DNA of 54,680 nucleotides from Synergistaceae bacterium (GCA_030533085.1 JAUNJZ010000017.1:1-54680), one strand, 5' to 3'; counted from the stretch's first letter, positions 15,881 through 25,067 are shown. Program-made: numbers and translations. The notes: generated by a model from the letters alone, not told the origin.

Positions 15881-15916
15881 AAAAAGGCGGCGCGCCCCCG
15901 AAAGAGCCTCGCCGCC
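15881..15916 (-). terminator. Terminator after ssnA
   Basis: Minus strand GGCGGCG (15916-15910) pairs with CGCCGCC (15892-15886) and is followed by five T residues. The whole 15881-15942 stretch is rich in overlapping GGCGCGCC palindromes, so alternative pairings exist. Confidence 0.6.
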
Positions 15917-15967
15917 TGAAAGAGGGCGCGCCGCGGCGCGCCTTTTATTTTCCTTGCCGCGCGGATC

Positions 15968-17296
15968 TCAGAGACGTTTCCAAAGCTCCGACGCGCATTC
16001 GCGCGCCTTGGCGAAGATCTCCTCCGCGTCGAGTTCGACAAGCTTCCTGTCCCGCATCAGCACTTTTCCGCCGGCAATCGTCGTTATGACGCTGCGCGCC
16101 GAAGCGCCGAATAGCAGATGTCCGTTGATATTTTTCTCGTTCAGCTCCGTCGGGGGAAGATAATCCAGAACTATCAGATCTGCGGCGTAACCGGCCTTCA
16201 GCCTGCCGAGCTTTACGGGGAAGGCGCGCTCCGCTATCTCCGCGTTGTTTTCAAAGAGCATGGCGGGAAGCTCCCCCCAGCCCTTGTTGGGATGGTGGGC
16301 CGCATGTTTGCAGAGGGCATTGCCCATTTTGTAAGACTGGAGCATATCGCAGAGGTAGCCGTCCGTTCCGAGGCCGAGAGTGACGCCGGCAGCCGCCAGC
16401 CCGGCGACATTCGCCGCCCCCACAGCGTTGCCCATGTTCGATTCAGGGTTGTGAACGACGGCGGTATCCGTCTCTTTAAGAAGCTCGCGCTCCTCGTCGT
16501 CTATGTGTATGCAGTGAACGAAGACAGAATTTTTCCCGGTCAATCCGAAATCGTGGAATCTCCGCACAACGCGCGCGCCATGCTTTTCCACGCACTGCGC
16601 CTCGTCGGCGGCGCTTTCCGCGACATGGACGTGGAAGCCGTTGCCGCGCCCCTCCATCGCCTCGCGGCACTTCTCAAGCGTCTGGTCGGAGAGCGTGAAA
16701 GAGGCGTGCAGGCCGAACTTGCCAGATATCATCGGGTCGTTCTCCTGCTCTGCCCAGTCGATGAAGCTGACGTTTTCCCGGATGCCCTCGTAAGCGATTT
16801 TCTGTCCGTCTCGGTCGGAAACCTCGTAGCAGGCGGAGAGGCGCAGCCCGGTATCCTTCGCGCCCCGCGCCAGCTCGCGCAGACTCCCGCTCACCGCGAA
16901 GGGGCTGGCGTGGTGGTCTATCATCGTTGTGCAGCCGCACTTTATCGCCTCTATCATCGCCGTCATCGCGCTGTAATAGACGTCGCGCAGCGTGAGAGCC
17001 TTGTCCAGCCGCCACCAGAGCTTTTCAAGCACGCTGGAAAAATCCTCCGCCGGCTCGCCGGGGACGTTCATCCCGCGCGAGAAAACGCTGTAAATATGCA
17101 TGTGGCTGTTGATAAAGCCGGGCATTATCAGCCCGCCCTTTGCGTCGATGAACTTTGCCGCGGGATACTTTTCGCGCAGCACCTTTGTGGGGCCGACCTG
17201 ATTTATCGAGCTCCCGTTGATCGCGGCGCAGCCGTCGGCGATGAAGGGCATCTCCGGGTCGCGCGTTATCAAAGCTCCGTTGCCGACTAACAGCAT
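15968..17296 (-). CDS. ssnA: SsnA-like amidohydrolase (putative aminohydrolase)
   Basis: About 442 residues of the chlorohydrolase/guanine-deaminase branch of amidohydrolases. Metal and catalytic residues: NSHMHIYS, TTMIDHHAS, FHVHVAES, VHCIHID and LGTDGYLCDML. SsnA in E. coli lies in the ygeX-xdhD region and has been tied to anaerobic uric-acid/purine degradation. Its neighbours here (RidA, Xdh-type enzyme, hydantoinase) repeat part of that set. The start is the ATG at 17296, preceded by AGGGGGGAA; the frame is open 16 codons further but without a site. It is downstream of ridA and separated from it by a terminator-like hairpin. Confidence 0.85.
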   Translation of the reverse strand: MLLVGNGALITRDPEMPFIADGCAAINGSSINQVGPTKVLREKYPAAKFIDAKGGLIMPGFINSHMHIYSVFSRGMNVPGEPAEDFSSVLEKLWWRLDKALTLRDVYYSAMTAMIEAIKCGCTTMIDHHASPFAVSGSLRELARGAKDTGLRLSACYEVSDRDGQKIAYEGIRENVSFIDWAEQENDPMISGKFGLHASFTLSDQTLEKCREAMEGRGNGFHVHVAESAADEAQCVEKHGARVVRRFHDFGLTGKNSVFVHCIHIDDEERELLKETDTAVVHNPESNMGNAVGAANVAGLAAAGVTLGLGTDGYLCDMLQSYKMGNALCKHAAHHPNKGWGELPAMLFENNAEIAERAFPVKLGRLKAGYAADLIVLDYLPPTELNEKNINGHLLFGASARSVITTIAGGKVLMRDRKLVELDAEEIFAKARECASELWKRL

Positions 17297-17327
17297 GACA
17301 GTTCCCCCCTGATATTTTTTTGTTTTG

Positions 17328-17392
17328 AAAAAAAGCAGCGCCACCCGCGCGGAGCTTCTCTCCGGAAGCGCGCGCGGGAGAGCTTCGCCGCC
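17328..17392 (-). terminator. Terminator after ridA
   Basis: Minus strand: a long GC-rich hairpin including CCCGCGCG (17377-17370 on the plus strand CGCGCGGG) paired with CGCGCGGG (plus-strand CCCGCGCG 17344-17351), ending in seven T residues (A-run 17328-17334). It directly follows the ridA stop and would separate ridA from ssnA transcription unless read through. Confidence 0.65.
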
Positions 17393-17393
17393 T

Positions 17394-17777
17394 TTATTTG
17401 CAGAGAGCTACGGCCTCTATTTCGACGAGAACGTCCTTCGGCAGACGGGATACCTCGACGCAGGAGCGCGCAGGAGCGTCTTTCGCGAAATACTTCGCGT
17501 AGACCTCGTTGACCTTCGCGAAATCGTTCATATCCTTTATGAATACCGTCGTCTTGACGACGTCGTCAGTCGTCAGCCCCTGACTTTCAAGCACGGCCTG
17601 CATGTTCTTGAGAGCCTGCTCGGCCTGACAGGCGACGCAGCCGGGGACGACCGTCATTGTGGCGGGATCGAGCGGTATCTGCCCGGAGAGATAGAGGAAG
17701 CCTCCGGCCCTGACGGCCTGCGAATAGGGGCCTATCGCGGCAGGCGCCTTTTGTGTGCTTATTATTTCTTTTGACAT
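17394..17777 (-). CDS. ridA: RidA-family enamine/imine deaminase
   Basis: 127 residues, full length for the YjgF/YER057c/UK114 family. Signature pieces: APAAIGPYSQAV, LYLSGQIPLDP, the arginine in PARSCVEV and a C-terminal VEIEAVAL. RidA trimers hydrolyse 2-aminoacrylate and related enamines released by PLP enzymes such as serine/threonine dehydratases and diaminopropionate lyase. Beside purine genes this is notable because the uric-acid pathway includes a 2,3-diaminopropionate lyase step. AAGGGAG precedes the ATG. It is divergent from xdhA across a 209-bp regulatory region. Confidence 0.93.
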   Translation of the reverse strand: MSKEIISTQKAPAAIGPYSQAVRAGGFLYLSGQIPLDPATMTVVPGCVACQAEQALKNMQAVLESQGLTTDDVVKTTVFIKDMNDFAKVNEVYAKYFAKDAPARSCVEVSRLPKDVLVEIEAVALCK

Positions 17778-17904
17778 TTGATTTTTCTCCCTTCAATTTA
17801 GTTTTAACAATCTAAAAAATTTTCTGATTGCGTAACTCTATTCTACACCATTTTTTGAAATTTTACAGCCCCGCCTGAGAATATCCGTCAGGCACAATGG
17901 CTGT

Positions 17905-17954
17905 TTGCAATTCTTTTTTAAGATGTATAATATTTACATTCAGATGGATAATAT
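17905..17954 (+). promoter_or_regulatory. xdhA promoter with a 21-bp-spaced direct repeat
   Basis: TTTGCA (17904-17909), 16-bp spacer, perfect TATAAT (17926-17931). A 13-nt sequence, AGATGTATAATAT at 17921-17933, overlaps the -10 and recurs as AGATGGATAATAT at 17942-17954 (12/13 identical, exactly 21 bp apart, about two helical turns). The repeat looks like a dimeric regulator site, but which regulator is unknown. Confidence 0.6.
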
Positions 17955-17986
17955 CAGGCTGAAGTTGCCTGTTGGGAGGGCGGCAG

Positions 17987-20215
17987 ATGGGCGAAGAATT
18001 CAGGATCATCGGAAAATCACTCCCGCGTTTTGACGGGCCGGTCAAGGTCGCGGGCGAGAGCAGATTTCTCGCGGATATTGACATCCCGGACTGCTGGGTC
18101 GGAGGCGTCGTTCGCTCAGATACGCCGCGCGGCCTGCTGAAAGGGATAAGGACGCTCCCCGCCTTTGAGGAAACGGGGGCTGTGCTTGTGACTGCGGCGG
18201 ATATTCCGGGGGAAAACTGCGTCGCCATCGTGCGCCGGGATTACCCCGCTCTTGCCGCGCCGGATATAAACTACGCGACGCAGGCGCTGGCGCTCGTGGC
18301 AGCGCCGGACAGGGAGCGGCTGGCCCGCGCTGCGGCCGCGGTAGAGGTCGATATAGAGCCGCTGCCGCCGATATTCACCGTTGAGGAATCCGAAGCCCGC
18401 AAGGAGCTGATCTGGGGCGAGGACAACCTTATAGACCATTACCGCACTGAACGCGGAGAGTTGGAAAAGGGCTTCGCGGAGGCCGACATGGTGGTGGAGG
18501 GAGAATGGGAAACGGGGCTTCAGGAGCAGCTGTATCTGGAAACGCAGGGCATGGCGGCCTGGCGCTCCGGCGACGGTATCGAGCTGCTCGGCTCGATGCA
18601 ATGTCCCTTTTATGTCGTGAACGCGGTGTCGGTCGCTCTTGGGCTGCCGCATGAAAAGGTTACTGTACGCCAGAGCGTGACGGGGGGCGCCTTCGGCGGC
18701 AAGGAGGATTATCCCTCCATTCTGGGTGTTTACGCGGCGTTGTTGGCGTGGAAGTCGGGGCGGAAGGTGAAAATGATTTACGAACGCTCGGAGGATCTGC
18801 TTGTCTCGCCAAAGCGTCATCCCTCAAAAAGCCGTTACCGCATGGGGCTGACGAAGGAGGGAAAGATAACGGCGCTGGACGTCGATATCAGGCTTGACGC
18901 GGGGGCCTACACGACGCTTTCGCGCGTCGTGCTGCAAAGGACGCATCTCCACGCGGCCGGCTGCTATTATGTGCCAAATATCCGCATCGAGAGCCGCGCC
19001 TGGGCTACGAACACGCCGCCGAACGGGGCCTTTCGCGGCTTCGGCGCGCCGCAGGCGATATTCGCGATGGAGCGGACGATGGATCTTGCCGCCGAACGGC
19101 TTGGAATCGACCCGCTCGACATCCGCCTGCTGAATACGATAAAGCATGGCGACCGCTTTCCATACGGGCAGATCATGCGCGAGGGCAACAACGCGGAGGC
19201 TGTGCTGCTGAAGGCCGCGGAGCTTTCCGACTACAGAAGGCGGCGCGAGCTTCTTTCACATCAGGGCGGCGGACGTCTGCGCCGCGGCATAGGAATATCA
19301 CTCGGCCTCCACGGCGGCGGCTTCACCGGTTCAGGAGAAGAGAAGATGGGGACGACGGCCAAAGTGACCTTTGACGGAGAAAAATTCCGCATCTATACAA
19401 GCAGTACGGAGATGGGGCAGGGAGCCTCGACCGTGCTGCCTATGGTGGCGGCGGAGGCGCTCGGAGCGGAGCTTGAGGACGTTCTCTATATTGAGCCGGA
19501 CAGCTCGCGCACACCGAACACGGGGCCGACCGTCGCGTCGCGTACCACGATGTACGCCGGAAAGGCGGTGCAGGACGCCTGCGAAAATCTTAAAAAGATG
19601 ATAGAAAACGGCGGCGCGCCGCTTGCCGGAAAGGCGCTGACGGAGGCCGCGAAAAAATATCTGCGCGACAACGGCCGCGCTGAGGCGCTCGGCTATAACA
19701 TATTCACGGACGGCCAGAGCTGGGACGAAGAAAATTTCACCGGCGACGCTTATCACGGCTACGCGTGGATAGCGAACGCCGTTGAAATAGAGCTTGACAT
19801 GGACAGCTACGAGGCGACTCCGCGCTTCGCCGCGATAGCGGCGGAGGTCGGACGCGCGATAAACCCGATGCAGGCGAAGGCGCAGCTCACGGGAGGGGTG
19901 CTCCAGGCCTTCGGCTGGGCGCATATCGAGGATTTGAAGGTGGACGCCAATGGGCGTTACACGGCGGCGCACATGAACGCCTACATGGCGCCGACGACGC
20001 TCGACACGCCGGAATGGAAGGTGGAGCTGCTTGAAGATCCCTGCCCCGCCGGCTGCTACGGCGCGAAGGGGCTTGGCGAGCTGCCCTGCGACGCGGGAGC
20101 CGCCGCCTTTGTGGCCGCGATAGACCACGCCGCGCAGATTTTTTCACACTGCGCCCCTATGACCGGCGAAAAAATATTCGAGGCGATAGAAAAGAGAGAC
20201 AACGGTGGTGAATAA
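17987..20215 (+). CDS. xdhA: Xanthine dehydrogenase-type molybdopterin subunit
   Basis: About 742 residues, the size of separate molybdenum subunits. Domain order is the (a/b) hammerhead at the N-terminus, then the molybdopterin-binding half. Visible motifs: TGGAFGGKED, the EMGQGA loop and the C-terminal GAKGLGE whose Glu is the catalytic base. The family hydroxylates purines or related heterocycles, passing electrons to Fe-S and FAD carried by the next gene. The start is the ATG at 17987 with GGGAGGG upstream; a TTG at 17972 is in frame but overlaps that site. Association with hyuA, ssnA and ridA supports a purine substrate (xanthine, urate or similar). Confidence 0.9.
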   Translation: MGEEFRIIGKSLPRFDGPVKVAGESRFLADIDIPDCWVGGVVRSDTPRGLLKGIRTLPAFEETGAVLVTAADIPGENCVAIVRRDYPALAAPDINYATQALALVAAPDRERLARAAAAVEVDIEPLPPIFTVEESEARKELIWGEDNLIDHYRTERGELEKGFAEADMVVEGEWETGLQEQLYLETQGMAAWRSGDGIELLGSMQCPFYVVNAVSVALGLPHEKVTVRQSVTGGAFGGKEDYPSILGVYAALLAWKSGRKVKMIYERSEDLLVSPKRHPSKSRYRMGLTKEGKITALDVDIRLDAGAYTTLSRVVLQRTHLHAAGCYYVPNIRIESRAWATNTPPNGAFRGFGAPQAIFAMERTMDLAAERLGIDPLDIRLLNTIKHGDRFPYGQIMREGNNAEAVLLKAAELSDYRRRRELLSHQGGGRLRRGIGISLGLHGGGFTGSGEEKMGTTAKVTFDGEKFRIYTSSTEMGQGASTVLPMVAAEALGAELEDVLYIEPDSSRTPNTGPTVASRTTMYAGKAVQDACENLKKMIENGGAPLAGKALTEAAKKYLRDNGRAEALGYNIFTDGQSWDEENFTGDAYHGYAWIANAVEIELDMDSYEATPRFAAIAAEVGRAINPMQAKAQLTGGVLQAFGWAHIEDLKVDANGRYTAAHMNAYMAPTTLDTPEWKVELLEDPCPAGCYGAKGLGELPCDAGAAAFVAAIDHAAQIFSHCAPMTGEKIFEAIEKRDNGGE

Positions 20216-20218
20216 AAT

Positions 20219-21649
20219 ATGAGAATCGAGCTTACTGTAAACGGACGTCTCCGCCACGCCGAAGTTCCCCCGATGAAGCTGCTCATCGCGGTGCTGCGCG
20301 AAGAGCTTGGGCTTTGCGGGACAAAAGAGGGCTGCGGCGAGGGCGAGTGCGGAGCCTGCTCCGTAATAATGAACGGCAGGCTGACGAACGCCTGTCTTGT
20401 CCCCGCGGTACAGGCCTCCGGCAGCGAAATACTGACGATAGAGGGGCTGGGAAGCTCGCGCGATATGGACGCCTTACAGCGCGCCTTCGTCCTTGAGGGC
20501 GGCGTTCAGTGCGGCTTCTGCACGCCGGGAATGATCCTCGCGGCGCGCGCGCTGCTTGAGGAAAATCCCGACCCGTCGGCGGAGGAGATAAAAGAGGCTC
20601 TGTCCGGCAACATCTGTCGCTGCACAGGCTACGAGCGCATATACAACGCGGTGCGCCGCGCGGTCGCCGAGGGCTATTGCGATACATTCAGAAAGCGCGA
20701 AAATCTCTGCTCCGGCCAGCTCCCGCAGCCAACCGGCGAGGGCGATGAAAGATTCCTCCTGCCGGAGAGCCTGCCGGAAGCTCTCTCGATGCTCGCGGAG
20801 AATCCCGGGGCCGTAATACTCGCCGGAACGACAGATATCGTTCCCGATATGAAAAACGGCAAATTCCACGCCGAAAAGCTGCTGGATATAAGCCGCCTTA
20901 AAGAGATAAAGGGGATATACAAAGCCGGCGGCGAAATACATATCGGCGGCTGCGCGACGAACGGCGATATAATCCGCAGCAGTCTGATCAGAAAATATCT
21001 GCCGGCGCTCTGGGAGGCCTCGCGCAGAAGCGGCGCTCCCGCCGTGCAGAACCGCGCCACCGTCGCCGGCAATATCGCCACGGCCTCGGGAGCGGCGGAT
21101 CTGCCGACAATCCTTCTGCCGCTGGGGGCGCGCGTCCTCCTTGAAAGCGTCAGCGGAAGCCGCGAACTGCCGCTGGAGCGTTTCATAGCGGGCTACCGCC
21201 GCACGGAACGCCGCGAGGAGGAGCTGATCGCGGAAATCATCATCCCAACGCCGCCCGCGGGCAGCTACCAGAAATTTTTCAAACGCGGCTCGCGCCGCGC
21301 GCTGACGCTGTCGCGCATCTCTCTGGGCTTTTGTCTGGAAGTTGAGGAAAATGTGATAAAAAGCTTCCGCGCCGGCGCGGGGAGCATGAGCCCCGTACCG
21401 ATACGGCTGCCTAAGACAGAGGCTGCTATCGAGGGGAAACGGCTCGACGAGACGCTGATAGAAAGCGCCGCTTTGGCTGTATCGGAAGAGCTTACGCCGC
21501 GAAAAAGCGCCGCCTGGAGAAAAAAGATGGCCTCGAATATGCTGCGCACATTCCTCCGCGAAGTCGCGGAGGCGGAAGCGCGCAAAGCGAAGATAGAAGA
21601 AATTCCCGACAACGAACGAGAAGGCCCCAAACGGCTGAAAGGCTTATAA
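20219..21649 (+). CDS. Fused [2Fe-2S] and FAD subunit of the Xdh-type enzyme
   Basis: 476 residues joining two usually separate subunits. Residues 1-160 are the two-cluster iron-sulfur part: C39, C44, C47 and C59 in GCGEGECGACS...NAC, then VQCGFCTPG and NICRCTGYE. Residues from about 180 on are the FAD domain, with AGTTDIVPDM and NRATVAGNIATAS. Electrons would pass Mo to 2Fe-2S to FAD to NAD(P)+ or ferredoxin. It begins 3 nt after xdhA ends and completes the enzyme. The fusion resembles the small subunit of XdhA in some bacteria and the N-terminal part of eukaryotic xanthine dehydrogenase. Confidence 0.9.
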   Translation: MRIELTVNGRLRHAEVPPMKLLIAVLREELGLCGTKEGCGEGECGACSVIMNGRLTNACLVPAVQASGSEILTIEGLGSSRDMDALQRAFVLEGGVQCGFCTPGMILAARALLEENPDPSAEEIKEALSGNICRCTGYERIYNAVRRAVAEGYCDTFRKRENLCSGQLPQPTGEGDERFLLPESLPEALSMLAENPGAVILAGTTDIVPDMKNGKFHAEKLLDISRLKEIKGIYKAGGEIHIGGCATNGDIIRSSLIRKYLPALWEASRRSGAPAVQNRATVAGNIATASGAADLPTILLPLGARVLLESVSGSRELPLERFIAGYRRTERREEELIAEIIIPTPPAGSYQKFFKRGSRRALTLSRISLGFCLEVEENVIKSFRAGAGSMSPVPIRLPKTEAAIEGKRLDETLIESAALAVSEELTPRKSAAWRKKMASNMLRTFLREVAEAEARKAKIEEIPDNEREGPKRLKGL

Positions 21650-21656
21650 AAGAAAA

Positions 21657-21702
21657 GAGGCGAGGAATCGCGGCTCGCGCCGAATGCTCCGCCTCTTGTT
21701 TT
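21657..21702. terminator. Bidirectional terminator between xdh and the GGDEF gene
   Basis: GAGGCG (21657-21662) and CGCCTC (21690-21695) close a long imperfect hairpin with additional inner pairs. A TTGTTTT tract follows on the plus strand and TTTTCTTTT on the minus strand. It sits between convergent genes. Confidence 0.75.
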
Positions 21703-21746
21703 ATGCCGGCTGCCGCTGGAAACAGGGGAAGGTGGCCGCGCCGCTC

Positions 21747-24700
21747 CTAATCCTCGCCTTCCCGCCTGATATCGTAGGCGCAGAAGCTGTAGGCTTCATC
21801 CTCGCCGCTTCTGCTGACCACTGTGGCGCTGACAGTCGCCGTCAGCCCTACCTTTGTGAAGCACTGCCGCGTAGTGAGGCAGTCGCGCTCCGTGCCGATC
21901 ATCTCGGTAAGCGGACATTGCCCGCAGGGGGCATCTCTGCCAAAGAGGATGCTGTAGCATTTCCGCCCCTTTTCCGCCTTGGGGAAGCTCTTTTTCAGCT
22001 CTTCGTTGAAATAAAGAAGCGTCATATCGGAGTCCGTGACGAAAATCCACTGCCGCAGGCTTTTGATGACAGCCTCCTGTATTCGGAAGTTTGCGGCGAG
22101 CTGCTGCTGCGAACGCTCCTTTATGATATAGCTGCCGATGATATCCGCGAGCAGGCTTATCGCCTCTATTTCACGCGAGGTCGGGCGGCGTCCGTCGTTA
22201 CGGCAGTCGTCAAAGCCCAGAAGGCCATGCCTGACCCCCTTGTCGCTGAATACGCATTGCAGCATATTGAATACTCCCTCGCTCCTCAGACGGTCGCGGT
22301 CTTTCTGCTTCTCCATCTCGTCGGGGCTGCTCAGGAAGAAGATGTCCGAATCCTTGAAGCGGCTGCAAAAGTGCGGATATTCATCAACCGGACGCATCGG
22401 GTAGTCGGCGATGACGGAGCTGACCCCCTCCTGACAGTATTCAAAGGTGCAGCCCAGCTTAGTGCGCTCCGCGTCATACTCGAAGATATAGCCGCGGCTC
22501 ATATCCAGATAGCGGCAGGCTACGGAGAGAGCCAGCTTCACCGCCTCGTCAAATTCATTCACAGTGTGGAGTATTTTGAAAACATATTCCGTGATGTTGT
22601 CGCTGTAGGATTTTTGCCCCTGCGGCTGGTCGGGGATCGTTATGACATTGCAGCCGTCGGCCCTCGCCAGCACTTCGCGCGGATCGATGATGTCCTGATA
22701 AAGCACGTAACGGTTTTTTCCGTTCTTCTTCGCGTCGTAGAGCGCAGTGTCCGCTTTCTGATAAAGCTCCTCGAAGGTCGTGCCGTCCTGCGGGAATACG
22801 GCTATGCCGATGCTGCCGGAAGTGGAAAATTTATCATAGTTCTGCCGGAAAGCCGCGCGGATATCCAGCGCCTTGCTGTGGATGAGCGACATGGAGGGGA
22901 TATCCTTCATCAGTATCATAAATTCGTCGCCGCCTATGCGCCCGACGATATCCGTGCCTCGGAAGGTCGAGAGCAGCTTCCTCGCCAGATCTCCGAGGAC
23001 GGTGTCGCCGTAGAGGTGGCCGAAGCTGTCGTTCACCGTCTTGAAATTATCTATATCGCAGATAAAGACGGCGTGTACCTTATCTTTGGATGAGGCGGCG
23101 AGAAAATCCTTTATCAGCTCCTGCGTCGCTCCCTTGTCCAGCAGTCCGGTCAGGCTGTCGATACGCGCCTGCATCATCAGCTCTTCGCGTTCGCGCACCT
23201 GGTCGCTGATATCCTTGACAATTCCCACGACGCGCACCACATTGCCGTCAATATCGACGATAGGATTCCCCTGCACCCGGCACCAGATATAATCGCCTTC
23301 GAGCGTCCTCATACGAAAATCGCTCTGATGCAGCCCCTCCTGCCCGGAAAGAGCCTCGCCGATGAGAGCCTTGAAAGCTTCGCGGTCGTCGGCATGTACG
23401 GCCTCGCTAAGCTTCTGATCTCCGAAGATTCTCTGATACGCGGCGGAAAAATACAGGCTGTCGTCAGACAGATTCCAGTCGAAAAGATATTCGTCGGCGT
23501 TTTCCGTAACGATGCGGTAACGCTCCTCGGAAAGGACGAGCGCTTCGGCGTTGTGTCTGGCCTCCGTGTTGTCCAGGACCAGATGGTAAAAGGATTCCTC
23601 TCCGCCGCTTCCTCTGACCCTCCGGCCGCGGTCCAGCACCCAGCGGCAATTCCCATTCGCCGTAACTATACGGTATTCCAGAGAGAGCACAGTCCCGGCC
23701 TCCGTCAGCGCGAGGATACGCTTTGAGACATTTTCGCGGTCGTCGGGATGGATCGTATTTAAAAAGCTGTTCTGATAATGCTGCTGAAATTCATCCCTGC
23801 CGCACTCGAGCAGATTCAGATAGCCGTCGCTGATATCCGTCACGGTGAGCCTTTCGTCCGACAGACTGCGCGAAACGCCTCCGGGGATGTTGGCAGTGAG
23901 CGCTTCAAGAGAGCTGTTGGCGGAGTCCGCCTCCTTCGCCTGACCGCTCAGAAGCCGCCATGCCGCGATGCTGGCGGCCGTGAAAAGGGCGAGGATCAGC
24001 GCGCCGAATACGACCGTTATCTTGAGAAAGCCGAGGAAGCGTTCAAGCAGCGCGGGGGCCGAAATGACCGAAACAAGATACCAGTCGTTCACGCCGAGGG
24101 GGGCGTAATTCAGATAGCGCGTCTCTCCGTCCGCGCCGTAGCGGAAGACGCCGCTTCCATGTTCCCGCATATTTCTTTCCATAGCGGCGCGCAGCTCTTC
24201 ATATCTGCCGTCTATCCTATCCTGCCCCTTGAAAATGTTGGAGTTCTTTCGGAGTACCGCGTCGCTTCTTTCCGGCGCGAAGATAACATTTCCCTCTCTG
24301 TCCACCACATAAGAAAAGCCCTTTCCGCCGAAGAGCGGCGAGGAGAAGAGCAGCGGAAAATTCCGGCGGTCGACCTCGGCGTAGAGCACGCCGCGCACGC
24401 CGTCATGATCCCTTATCGGCGCGGCGAAGACGACGGCGTCTTCCCCATTCGCGTTGTTGGGATCGGACAGCTCGGAAATATTGGGCATACCGCCGATAGC
24501 CTTGAGGAAAAAGTCTTTATTGCCGACATTGGCGGAGGTCGAAGCTGTTGAAAGAGAATAACCGCTCGGCAGCGCGACGGCCATGCGGTCGAAGGTCATG
24601 CGCTCGGAGCCGATCCGCAGTATCCTCATCACCTGCGGGTTCATTATCTGCTCCTCGCGCGCGACCAAGTCCGCCGTAGCGCTCAGAGAGGAGAGCAGGC

Positions 24701-24890
24701 TCGAAAGCCGCTGATTTATTCCGGCGGAGGAATGTTCCGCGTAATCCATGAGATTGTGAGTTGCCGGATGCTCGATAGCCTCTTCCATCGCGTATCTGTA
24801 CCAGACAAAGATAGAGACGAGCGCCACGCAGAAAAAGAGTGCAAGCAAACAGAACGCTGACTTACGTCGTAAACTCAAAAATGAGAACAT
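21747..24890 (-). CDS. Membrane sensor diguanylate cyclase (Cache-PAS-PAS-GGDEF-GAF-PAS)
   Basis: 1047 residues. A TM helix (12-32) and a second (about 291-312) bracket an extracytoplasmic dCache-like sensor with GFSYVVDREGNVIFAP. Two PAS domains follow (about 330-445 and 450-570), the second ending VVGIVKDISDQ. The GGDEF domain begins ARIDSLTGLLDK; its active-site GGDEF is at 653-657 and an RxxD inhibitory site (RGTD, 644-647) lies exactly five residues before it, so it should be an active, feedback-inhibited c-di-GMP synthase. Unusually, a GAF-like domain and a third PAS-like domain with a Cys cluster (DAPCGQCPL) follow the catalytic domain. No EAL or HD-GYP domain is present. It has its own promoter. 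Confidence 0.92.
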   Translation of the reverse strand: MFSFLSLRRKSAFCLLALFFCVALVSIFVWYRYAMEEAIEHPATHNLMDYAEHSSAGINQRLSSLLSSLSATADLVAREEQIMNPQVMRILRIGSERMTFDRMAVALPSGYSLSTASTSANVGNKDFFLKAIGGMPNISELSDPNNANGEDAVVFAAPIRDHDGVRGVLYAEVDRRNFPLLFSSPLFGGKGFSYVVDREGNVIFAPERSDAVLRKNSNIFKGQDRIDGRYEELRAAMERNMREHGSGVFRYGADGETRYLNYAPLGVNDWYLVSVISAPALLERFLGFLKITVVFGALILALFTAASIAAWRLLSGQAKEADSANSSLEALTANIPGGVSRSLSDERLTVTDISDGYLNLLECGRDEFQQHYQNSFLNTIHPDDRENVSKRILALTEAGTVLSLEYRIVTANGNCRWVLDRGRRVRGSGGEESFYHLVLDNTEARHNAEALVLSEERYRIVTENADEYLFDWNLSDDSLYFSAAYQRIFGDQKLSEAVHADDREAFKALIGEALSGQEGLHQSDFRMRTLEGDYIWCRVQGNPIVDIDGNVVRVVGIVKDISDQVREREELMMQARIDSLTGLLDKGATQELIKDFLAASSKDKVHAVFICDIDNFKTVNDSFGHLYGDTVLGDLARKLLSTFRGTDIVGRIGGDEFMILMKDIPSMSLIHSKALDIRAAFRQNYDKFSTSGSIGIAVFPQDGTTFEELYQKADTALYDAKKNGKNRYVLYQDIIDPREVLARADGCNVITIPDQPQGQKSYSDNITEYVFKILHTVNEFDEAVKLALSVACRYLDMSRGYIFEYDAERTKLGCTFEYCQEGVSSVIADYPMRPVDEYPHFCSRFKDSDIFFLSSPDEMEKQKDRDRLRSEGVFNMLQCVFSDKGVRHGLLGFDDCRNDGRRPTSREIEAISLLADIIGSYIIKERSQQQLAANFRIQEAVIKSLRQWIFVTDSDMTLLYFNEELKKSFPKAEKGRKCYSILFGRDAPCGQCPLTEMIGTERDCLTTRQCFTKVGLTATVSATVVSRSGEDEAYSFCAYDIRREGED

Positions 24891-24948
24891 TCCATCGCCC
24901 CTCGATATATGTCATCCGATAAGCAAGATAGGTCGGATACTACGATAT

Positions 24949-24976
24949 ATTTTAGTCACAACGCAAAAAAAGTCAA
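24949..24976 (-). promoter_or_regulatory. Promoter of the diguanylate cyclase gene
   Basis: Minus strand TTGACT (24976-24971), 16-bp spacer, TAAAAT (24954-24949). It lies about 60 nt upstream of the start codon, which has GAGGGGC as ribosome-binding site. Confidence 0.6.
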
Positions 24977-25067
24977 TTATCGAAAGAAAACATAAACCGC
25001 CGAAAACTGCGCTCTGTACGGCGTTTCGCAGGAATCGGCGTAAACGGTTGACGGAGCGGGCGGGAAA

